Source of the DNA: Chloroflexota bacterium
Lineage (GTDB): Bacteria; Chloroflexota; Anaerolineae; Anaerolineales; Villigracilaceae
Length of the DNA: 33,527 nt
Reading direction: 5' to 3'
NCBI GenBank assembly: GCA_029782225.1
Contig: JAKOVF010000282.1
Coordinates: forward strand, 1 to 33,527
A program made the translations under genes and the position numbers. Below, piece after piece: positions 1-6,019 of this stretch (the stretch's first letter is position 1; the number at the start of each line of letters is the position of its first letter). The notes beneath the pieces were generated by a model. It was not told where the DNA came from. It made no database searches and saw only the letters and a program-made list of their open reading frames with translations.

Positions 1-648
1 GTCAAAGCGGCGTTCGATGATCAGCACGGAAAGAAAATATAAAAAGGCCAGGACCAGAATCAGGGGAAAGGCATCGTACATCCAGACGTACAGGAAAGAG
101 AGAACCGCCAGCCATTTATGCCTTCCTTCCAAAAGGAAGAGCATCCCCAGGGCAAGCACGCCCAGTGAAAGCGACTGGGCGCGCGTGATACTCATGCGGA
201 AAAGAAAGGCTTCCGAAACGCCAAGCAAGCCCAGCGCCCAAAGCCAGGCCAGCGGGACACGCTGACGGTACAACAGCAGCCAGACCGCGAGGAAGGCCAG
301 AGCCGCAAACGTGACCGCGGCCCACTTGGCCCCAAGGCGCAGGTCGCCAAAGGTAAATGGGATCAGCGCAACGTGAAAGAGAAAGTGATGGTCGTAGAAT
401 TCCTTCTCATTCAAAATCGTAAGAGGCAGCCATCTGAAGTCTGGCTTTAGCCCTTCCGTGCGCATGAGATAGGCAAGCTTGATGTGGTAAAAGCCGTCAT
501 TGTCGGGCATATCTGGCGTGGAGAACTGGATCCATGCCATGGCGGCGAAGAACAGGAGAAAGAGCGAAACTGGAATTAAGATGGAACGTGCCTGTTTCAG
601 GGAAACTGTTCCCGTCACTTCATTCAGCGGAATGGATCGTTCAGTCAT
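1..648 (-). CDS. GT-C (STT3/AglB-like) membrane glycosyltransferase-like protein, incomplete
   Basis: Reading frame of 216 codons that starts at an ATG (646-648) and is still open at the left edge, so the C-terminal part is missing. A GGAGG Shine-Dalgarno lies at 656-660, 7 bases before the ATG, which fixes the start. Residues 22-41 form a hydrophobic helix. It is followed by DNDGFYHIK, an acidic DxD-type motif in the loop after the first helix, and then by EFYDHHFLFH. Several more membrane helices follow. An acidic first-loop motif plus a downstream DHH is typical of STT3/AglB oligosaccharyltransferases and other GT-C enzymes, which transfer sugars from lipid carriers at the outer membrane face. 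The family call is inferred from these motifs; donor and acceptor are unknown. It lies 41 bases downstream of the receiver-like gene and may be co-transcribed with it. Confidence 0.75.
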   Translation of the reverse strand, partial: MTERSIPLNEVTGTVSLKQARSILIPVSLFLLFFAAMAWIQFSTPDMPDNDGFYHIKLAYLMRTEGLKPDFRWLPLTILNEKEFYDHHFLFHVALIPFTFGDLRLGAKWAAVTFAALAFLAVWLLLYRQRVPLAWLWALGLLGVSEAFLFRMSITRAQSLSLGVLALGMLFLLEGRHKWLAVLSFLYVWMYDAFPLILVLAFLYFLSVLIIERRFD

Positions 649-689
649 TGAGATTCCTCCGAAACAGTTGCCTCCTGTCAACCGCATTT

Positions 690-1076
690 TCAAACGTATG
701 GAGCCGATCTGCAATCAAATGCAGCGAGAAAACGTGCGGGGTCAGCGACCGCCAGCTCGGACTTCCTGTAAAAAGTGGGAGCGAATTTGTCATAAATATC
801 AGCCTGATTTACCTGTATGCTCAATACGATCACTCGGATTTTCTCAATGTGATGCAGCGAAGCGAGCAAATCTGCCGGCGTAATATAGGGCGTGCTATCT
901 TCCATCACGACCACCGCCGGGTTTAAACGCTCGATTTCGTGAATGACCTGATGTCGATCCCGTACGGAAATACTGACGACATCGCTCCGGCCATCCAGAT
1001 TCGCTTCGAGAAGATCTGTGACGCCATCCATCAGAAGCGAACCGGCATTTACTATTAAAACGAGACTGGTATTCAT
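690..1076 (-). CDS. Degenerate response-regulator receiver-like protein
   Basis: Encodes 128 residues from the ATG at 1074-1076; a GTG four codons upstream (1088) is an alternative start. A weak GTGAG ribosome site precedes the ATG. The alternating pattern, with a first strand VLIVNAG, a third strand AVVVMED and a later strand RVIVLSIQ, fits a CheY-type alpha/beta receiver fold of about 120 residues. The acidic pair normally found after the first strand is replaced by Asn-Ala. An Asp is present near the end of the third strand, but its register as a phosphoacceptor is uncertain. No output domain follows. It could be a phosphorylation-independent receiver or an unrelated flavodoxin-like fold; no function can be assigned. 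A hairpin separates it from the upstream lipoprotein gene. Confidence 0.55.
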   Translation of the reverse strand: MNTSLVLIVNAGSLLMDGVTDLLEANLDGRSDVVSISVRDRHQVIHEIERLNPAVVVMEDSTPYITPADLLASLHHIEKIRVIVLSIQVNQADIYDKFAPTFYRKSELAVADPARFLAAFDCRSAPYV

Positions 1077-1122
1077 AATGATACTCACTTTACGAAGGTA
1101 AATGAGGCATTAAAAGGTCCAG

Positions 1123-1150
1123 GGAGTGCCGTCTGAGGAACCGGCACTCC
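1123..1150 (-). terminator. Hairpin downstream of the lipoprotein gene
   Basis: Perfect 9-bp inverted repeat: GGAGTGCCG at 1123-1131 pairs with CGGCACTCC at 1142-1150 around a 10-base loop. Read on the minus strand it lies 29 bases after the lipoprotein stop codon. It is followed by CTGGACCTTTT, a short and imperfect T-run. It probably ends or attenuates the lipoprotein transcript before the receiver-like gene. Confidence 0.5.
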
Positions 1151-1179
1151 AATGTTCGGATAGGAGCTAGCCCGAGGTA

Positions 1180-1779
1180 TTAGCCCCCATTGCTGCTGTT
1201 GTCGTCGTTGCTGTCGTGGCCTCCCCCGTCGTCATTTGAGTTGCCCTGCCCGCCGTGATCGTCGTTTGTATTGTTATCCCTGGAGTGATCGTCGCTGGCA
1301 TTTGTGTTGGCATTTGAAATTGAGGCGTTGTCATTCGAATTGTCGTCACCATTGATATTCATGATGCTGGAATTGTCGTTATTGCTGTTGTCATCGTTGA
1401 TGTTCGCATCGTTCGTGTTTGCATTATTACTGTTGTCTTCGAACGCAGCGTTGGTGTTCATGTTAGCGTTCGCCAGATCTTGCGTGCTGGGCGTTTCCAC
1501 CCGCGTCACAACGACCGTGCCGTCGGGCCGAGCATTGCCCTCTACTTTGACCATGTCGCCCACCTGGAACGTCGCGTCCCGGATAACTGAAGGATCCACC
1601 GTAAACGTCTTTCCACTCACGATCCACTGGGTGCCATTGATGCTCTCGATGGTGCCGGTAACGATTACGTCCGCTGACACTTTCGAACCAGCGCTCTGGA
1701 CGGCGCCCGCCCCACACGCGCTCAGGAGAACGGCGGCAAGCATAAAAGTCACAAAGATTACGCGATACGATTGTTTCAT
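1180..1779 (-). CDS. DUF5666-type lipoprotein with Asn/Asp-rich tail
   Basis: Encodes 199 residues. An AGAGGA ribosome site lies 5 bases before the ATG. The N-terminus is a lipoprotein signal: basic MKQSYR, a hydrophobic stretch, then the lipobox LLSAC with Cys at residue 22, so the mature protein should be lipid-anchored outside the cytoplasmic membrane. Residues 38-95 (VIVTGTIESINGTQWIVSG to GTVVVTRVET) are a small beta-rich domain matching the DUF5666/OB-like pattern of 'express X in terms of G..V.G' repeats. From about residue 100 to the end the protein is almost only Asn, Asp, Ser, Gly, Thr and Ala, built of degenerate NTNDAN- and DDNSNN-like units. That part is surely disordered and strongly acidic. 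The molecular role is unknown; the tail might bind divalent cations or space the domain within the cell envelope. Confidence 0.8.
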   Translation of the reverse strand: MKQSYRVIFVTFMLAAVLLSACGAGAVQSAGSKVSADVIVTGTIESINGTQWIVSGKTFTVDPSVIRDATFQVGDMVKVEGNARPDGTVVVTRVETPSTQDLANANMNTNAAFEDNSNNANTNDANINDDNSNNDNSSIMNINGDDNSNDNASISNANTNASDDHSRDNNTNDDHGGQGNSNDDGGGHDSNDDNSSNGG

Positions 1780-1928
1780 TTTTTCCTCTTGAATCTTGAA
1801 GTTGATATGTTCTATCCTATTAGTCGAAGAAGGGTGCGAAAAGTTACGGACGGGCAGGTCAGATCTGTTTTGGGCTACAATTGGCTCCGCACAATCAGAT
1901 ACGTTGGGCAGAAACCAGGGACACCAGT

Positions 1929-2825
1929 TTGAAGCGCTTCATTGGAATCATATTGATCGTAGTCTCGGCCGCGTCCTTTGGGACGCTGGCTATCTTCGGG
2001 CGACTCGCGTACGAAGCCGGGTTGGATACATTCACCCTGCTTTTCCTTCGTTTTACAACCGCCGCGTTGCTCATGTTTGTATTGCTTGTCCTGCGAAGAG
2101 AATCTCTGCCTCGTGGCCGAACGTTAATCCAATTGATCGGCATGGGCGCGCTGGGCTATGTGGGCCAATCGTTCTCCTATCTTTCTGCGATCAAGTACGC
2201 CTCCGCCGGGCTGGTGGCTTTACTGCTCTATTTGTATCCCATGTTCGTGGCCGTGCTCGCCGCGATCTTCCTCAAAGAGAGATTTTCATCGCTGAAAATT
2301 GCCGCGCTCGCGCTTGCCACTATTGGCGCAGGCCTGACCGCCAGGCCAGAAGGGGGACAATGGCAGGGGATTTTCCTGGCCATCGCGGCCGCGTTGATTT
2401 ACTCTGTCTACATTATCGTGGGAACGGGTGTGATGAAACAGGTCTCTGCCGTGCAGTCTTCGGCGGTCATCTTCGCATCGGCCGGTGCCGTCTATGGCGC
2501 GCTGACCTTTTTTAGCGGTGCGCATTTTCCACAATCGGAAGCAGGCTGGGGCGCAGTCGGAGGCGTGATTCTGTTTGCGACTGTGATCCCCGTCGTCACC
2601 TTTTTGGCCGGGCTAAAACGAATTGGCCCTACCAACGCCTCTATGCTATCCACGCTCGAGCCGGTGGTCACCGTAATTCTGGCGGCGATCATCTTCGGAG
2701 AGACACTGCAGACCGTCATGTTGTTGGGCGGAGGATTGATCCTCCTTTCGGTCCTGATGCTCGCCCGCAGCGAGGTGGCGGGGCCTGCACCGGTCGTCAA
2801 CCGGAGCGAATATGAATCCAATTGA
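1929..2825 (+). CDS. EamA-family (DMT superfamily) membrane transporter
   Basis: About 298 residues from a TTG at 1929, preceded by AGGGAC at a suitable distance. The frame is open back to another TTG at 1881, but those 16 extra residues are polar and unlike the family. The protein has ten hydrophobic helices in two repeats of five. The first begins RFIGIILIVVSAASFGTLAIF, the second IFLAIAAALIYSVYIIVGTG, which is the two-EamA-domain layout of drug/metabolite exporters. The conserved end of the second repeat (NASMLSTLEPVVTVILAAIIFGE) is present, containing the EP.....A...GE signature. The length is normal. The substrate cannot be read from sequence. The gene diverges from the lipoprotein gene. 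Confidence 0.9.
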   Translation: MKRFIGIILIVVSAASFGTLAIFGRLAYEAGLDTFTLLFLRFTTAALLMFVLLVLRRESLPRGRTLIQLIGMGALGYVGQSFSYLSAIKYASAGLVALLLYLYPMFVAVLAAIFLKERFSSLKIAALALATIGAGLTARPEGGQWQGIFLAIAAALIYSVYIIVGTGVMKQVSAVQSSAVIFASAGAVYGALTFFSGAHFPQSEAGWGAVGGVILFATVIPVVTFLAGLKRIGPTNASMLSTLEPVVTVILAAIIFGETLQTVMLLGGGLILLSVLMLARSEVAGPAPVVNRSEYESN

Positions 2826-2831
2826 ATTGTC

Positions 2832-2874
2832 TGCCCGGACCAAAGCTGTCGCCAAAATGGGCGGGGGCCGGGCA
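2832..2874 (+). terminator. GC-rich nested hairpin after the EamA gene
   Basis: TGCCCGG at 2832-2838 pairs with CCGGGCA at 2868-2874 and encloses a smaller CGCC...GGCG hairpin. It begins 6 bases after the transporter stop codon. There is no T-run, so it would be at best a factor-dependent or weak terminator. Confidence 0.35.
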
Positions 2875-3098
2875 AGAGCCGGGGACAAAACTGTGATTGC
2901 ACAATCGTATTTCTTAAGGTAGAGTCAGCCCTGCCGCTGCTAGGTGCAAATGACGTGACATTCGGTCCGGCGCGAAGCAGCGGACTGGAGTCAACTTTCA
3001 AATTCCTCATTCTCGCCAGAATCTTTTCGAGTAGAATTGCGGCAATCACTAATAGTGTCAGGCCTGTTTTTTTGAGACAATTTAATGCGGAGGCAGAG

Positions 3099-4511
3099 AT
3101 GTTTAAGACCCAGAATCTCTATCAGAATGATGATAAATGGAAAAACACCAAGCTTGGTAATTCGAACGAAACAATTGGAGGTTGGGGATGTCTTCTGACC
3201 TCTGTCACAATGATGCTCAACGGCATTGGCTACAGTGAGACCCCGGAAACCGTCAACGAAAAAATGAAAAAGGCAGGCGGATTTCAGGGGGCGTTTTTTA
3301 TCCCGAGCGTGCTTCCGTATGTCTGGCCGAATTGCGCCTATCGCGACATGCAGCCGTGTGAGTCTTTCCCGGCACCCATCGCCCAGATCGATGCTGCTGT
3401 CGCCGCTGGAAAACCCGTCATCCTGCAGGTAGATTGGAACAAGCAGGCGGGCACCCAGACGCATTATGTACTGGTCAAGGATAAGAAGGGCGATGATTAT
3501 GTGATCTATGACCCGTACAAATACAGCGGCGACGGCCCGGATACGGAAGTGCTGCTCACATCTCGTTACAAGTACAACGGCAGGACCCTCGAATCCGAGA
3601 TCTTCGCAGTGCTCTGGTTCGACTCGTATAGCGCTGCGCCGCCTGAGCCTCCCAAGGTCACGAAGGTCGCGGTGCCTGCGGAGCAGTACTGTCTCTATGC
3701 GACGGAAGACGACCTGGCCCTGCGTGCTGATCCCTCCATCGGCGGGTATCTTTGGAAACGAATGGTGGCCGGGACTCAGCTAATCAGCCTTGAACCAAGG
3801 GATACCGCCAAGGCCAAGCTAGGCGTGCAGGGAAAATGGATCCAGGTGCAGGACCCGAACGGGGACCAGGGATATGTGGCGGCGTGGTATGTCTCGGACC
3901 AGAAGGAGAGCCCCGCCTCCAGCTCGACCTCTGCGCCTGCCGCCGTTATATCATCTCCGCAGGGGGCCTCAACAGCCGCGGCGCCGACCGCCCCCATAGC
4001 ACCCGCTGCGCAAGTGCCAGCCGGCGCGCTGGCCCTCTTTCCAACCACCATATTGGCCTTCCGTACCAAGCCGGTCATTGATCCCAGCACAGTCATTCGT
4101 AACATCGCGGTCACCGAGCAATTAGTCTCTCTCGAACCAGCCAACACGGCCATACCGAAAATTGGCGTGGAGGGACAGTGGCTGCAGGTGCGCGATGCCA
4201 GCAACAAGCAGGGTTACGTCGCCGCTTGGTACGTGAAATATGCAAGCGGCTCCACCGCGCAGGCTCAGGCTGCAGCTGCCCCCGCTGCTGGAGGCCCCGT
4301 CACGGTCAAAGCCACCTGTGAAGGCGTTGCGTTACGCAAACAGCCGGTTATCAGTGATGCCACTGTGATCAAACGTGTGCCGATAAACTATGAGTTCATC
4401 GTCAATGAGGTGGGCGGCGAGGCCAAGGTCGGTGCAAACAACCAGTGGATCAAAGTGAAGGATCCGGCTGGCCCCGAAGGCTACGTGGCGGCCTGGTTTG
4501 TTGCACGCTAG
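3099..4511 (+). CDS. C39-like cysteine peptidase with three SH3-like repeats
   Basis: 470 residues from the ATG at 3099, chosen because GGAGG at 3089-3093 lies 5 bases upstream and because the open frame before it shows no domain. Residues 1-175 form a papain-like C39-type domain: Gln9 (LYQNDDKW), Cys31 (GGWGCLLTS), His122 (THYVLV) and Asp138 (IYDPY) make a full oxyanion Gln plus Cys/His/Asp set. Three bacterial SH3-like repeats follow at about 198-268, 311-381 and 401-470. Each ends in GYVAAWYV or GYVAAWFV, and they are separated by Ala/Pro/Ser-rich linkers. Such SH3 repeats usually bind cell wall or peptide ligands. No signal peptide is visible, so the protein is either cytoplasmic or exported by a non-standard route. 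It lies just upstream of the TIR remnant and the SLATT operon; a functional link is possible but not shown. Confidence 0.8.
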   Translation: MFKTQNLYQNDDKWKNTKLGNSNETIGGWGCLLTSVTMMLNGIGYSETPETVNEKMKKAGGFQGAFFIPSVLPYVWPNCAYRDMQPCESFPAPIAQIDAAVAAGKPVILQVDWNKQAGTQTHYVLVKDKKGDDYVIYDPYKYSGDGPDTEVLLTSRYKYNGRTLESEIFAVLWFDSYSAAPPEPPKVTKVAVPAEQYCLYATEDDLALRADPSIGGYLWKRMVAGTQLISLEPRDTAKAKLGVQGKWIQVQDPNGDQGYVAAWYVSDQKESPASSSTSAPAAVISSPQGASTAAAPTAPIAPAAQVPAGALALFPTTILAFRTKPVIDPSTVIRNIAVTEQLVSLEPANTAIPKIGVEGQWLQVRDASNKQGYVAAWYVKYASGSTAQAQAAAAPAAGGPVTVKATCEGVALRKQPVISDATVIKRVPINYEFIVNEVGGEAKVGANNQWIKVKDPAGPEGYVAAWFVAR

Positions 4512-4520
4512 AAGATAGCA

Positions 4521-4637
4521 ATGGCAGACGAAAACGCAAACCGTCGCAAGACAACCGTTTTTGTTTCCTGCTCTCGCAGGAACCAGCTCTTTGTCCGCAA
4601 GTTGAACTGCGCGTTGGACGCCACAGCTTCAAAATAG
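4521..4637 (+). pseudogene. Remnant of a TIR-domain gene (N-terminal fragment)
   Basis: A 38-codon frame, ATG to TAG. After a short polar lead it encodes TTVFVSCSRRNQLFVRKL, which closely follows the opening of prokaryotic TIR_2 domains (consensus about VFISYSRKD..FV.KL..AL). Two hallmark positions have changed: Tyr to Cys and Asp to Asn in the first box. The frame then stops before the second strand, and no continuation is visible in any frame before the SLATT start. I read it as the relic of a TIR effector or adaptor gene lost from this locus. A functional micro-protein or a chance resemblance is less likely but cannot be excluded. It begins 9 bases after the peptidase stop codon. Confidence 0.5.
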
Positions 4638-4686
4638 CAGTAGACTAAAAGAGCGGCAGAACATTACACGAGACTCGGAGGCACCT

Positions 4687-6015
4687 GTGGAAACTGAGAA
4701 TCAAAATAACACTCCCATTCTTGAGGTCGCATGGAACCGCTTTGCTCAACTCGATCTGGCAGCGGTGGAACGCTCGAAGTCCCACCTTCGTATGCGCAAA
4801 TGGATCGCGACCCTGGGAGTCCTGGCAGCCTTGCTTGCCATTCTCTCTCAGAGGTTTCCAACCGCGCAATATGGCCTGATCGGATGGATCCTTCGGGTCT
4901 TCCTGATCCTGACGCCGCTCATCGCATCCTTCCTGGCCGCGATCGCCATGAAAAACTATTCGGGTGGTGACTGGCTGATCAAACGCGCCGGGGCGGAGGA
5001 AATCCGTAAGGAGATTTATCTCTACAGGACTCTCTTCCAGGAAACTCCCACGCGCCGGGCTGATCTTGAGGCAAAACTGGAAAAGATCCAGCGTCAGGTC
5101 TATCGCACCCTCAACGGCGAGCTGACCATAGAACCTTACAACGGGCCATTGCCTCACAACTACAAGCGGGACGATCCGGAAAGCGACCCCGGATTCGACG
5201 ATTTGACCGGAGAGCAGTATTTTCAAATCCGGTTGATGCCACAGCTCAAATGGCACGCCAAAAAACTCAAGACTTTCCAAGCGGAGCGCACCCGCCTGCA
5301 AATCCTGATCGGTGTGGCAGGCATTGCCGGTGCCTTTTTGGCCGCCCTCGATCAGACCGCAATCTGGGTTGCCCTCGCCGCCGCGTTTACGGCAGCTTTC
5401 AGCGGCTGGCAGCAATTACGAAACCTCGACGCGATCATACGCAACTACAGCAAGGTGCGGATGGAGCTGGAAATCCTCCAGAATCACTGGCTCAATCTTG
5501 AAGCGGAGGAACGCACGAGCGCGCAGTTCTACAAGCTGGTTAAATCCACTGAAGAGATCATGTGGGCCCAGAATGTGGAGTATATAAAATCCCAGCAGGA
5601 GGCCCTCAAGGAGTCCAGCTTGGAAAAAGAAGCCGAACTGATCAACAATGTCATCCAGCAGGCTGTGGACTCAGAGGAGCGCACCAAGCAGGCCATTGCC
5701 GATACAACGGAAGCCTTTGTCAGCGACGCGCTGGAGAAGGGACAAGCCGCGCTGGTCGGTACCTATGAGGCCGCACTGACCGGCCTGGCAAAAGAGGCCA
5801 GCTCCGAAATGGTACAGGCCGAACTGGCTTCGATGCAGCAGGCAATTAGTGATGCCGCTGGGAATATCATCGCGCGGACACGCGCCACGCTCACATCATC
5901 TCTGCAGGCAGTCGCCGCAGATTTCGAAGGCATGGAAATCGGGCGCGATACACCTCCGTCTGTGCTAAATGAAATTATGTCCCGTTATCCGAAGTCCAAT
6001 GATGTAAAAGGATGA
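4687..6015 (+). CDS. SLATT-domain membrane protein with two 2-TM modules (predicted conflict-system effector)
   Basis: 442 residues from a GTG start, with GGAGG at 4677-4681 placed 5 bases upstream. The first module has helices at about 38-54 and 66-87, then GGDWLIKRAGAEEIRKEIY at 93-111, the post-helix signature of SLATT/DUF4231 proteins. A second helix pair at about 203-220 and 224-240 is followed by a similar charged helix (about 251-275), so the unit seems duplicated. Residues from about 276 to the end are Glu/Gln/Ala-rich and predicted helical or coiled coil. SLATT proteins (SMODS- and SLOG-associating two-TM effectors) are predicted to form membrane pores when a partner senses a nucleotide signal. 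The stop codon lies 4 bases before the next ATG, so co-expression with the DRHyd/TPR/SLOG-like protein is nearly certain. The duplication is my reading of the helix pattern. Confidence 0.75.
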   Translation: METENQNNTPILEVAWNRFAQLDLAAVERSKSHLRMRKWIATLGVLAALLAILSQRFPTAQYGLIGWILRVFLILTPLIASFLAAIAMKNYSGGDWLIKRAGAEEIRKEIYLYRTLFQETPTRRADLEAKLEKIQRQVYRTLNGELTIEPYNGPLPHNYKRDDPESDPGFDDLTGEQYFQIRLMPQLKWHAKKLKTFQAERTRLQILIGVAGIAGAFLAALDQTAIWVALAAAFTAAFSGWQQLRNLDAIIRNYSKVRMELEILQNHWLNLEAEERTSAQFYKLVKSTEEIMWAQNVEYIKSQQEALKESSLEKEAELINNVIQQAVDSEERTKQAIADTTEAFVSDALEKGQAALVGTYEAALTGLAKEASSEMVQAELASMQQAISDAAGNIIARTRATLTSSLQAVAADFEGMEIGRDTPPSVLNEIMSRYPKSNDVKG

Positions 6016-6019
6016 TGCC

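Noticed and set aside
1304..1792. Plus-strand frame with leucine-rich, membrane-like sequence.
   Set aside because: It is the complement of the Asn/Asp-rich lipoprotein; the hydrophobicity is a product of the repeat on the other strand.
2885..2925. TTGCAC-17-TAGAGT as promoter for the C39 gene.
   Set aside because: Only three of six matches at -35 and four of six at -10, and it lies about 180 bases from the start codon; too weak to list.
2955..3098. Extension of the C39 peptidase frame by 48 codons with a partly hydrophobic stretch.
   Set aside because: No ribosome site, poor match to a signal peptide (many charged residues interrupt it), and the internal ATG has a strong Shine-Dalgarno; kept as a doubt in the findings.
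4565..4582. Perfect 7-bp hairpin TTCCTGC/GCAGGAA inside the TIR relic.
   Set aside because: No T-run follows on either strand and it lies within the former coding sequence, so a terminator role is not supported.
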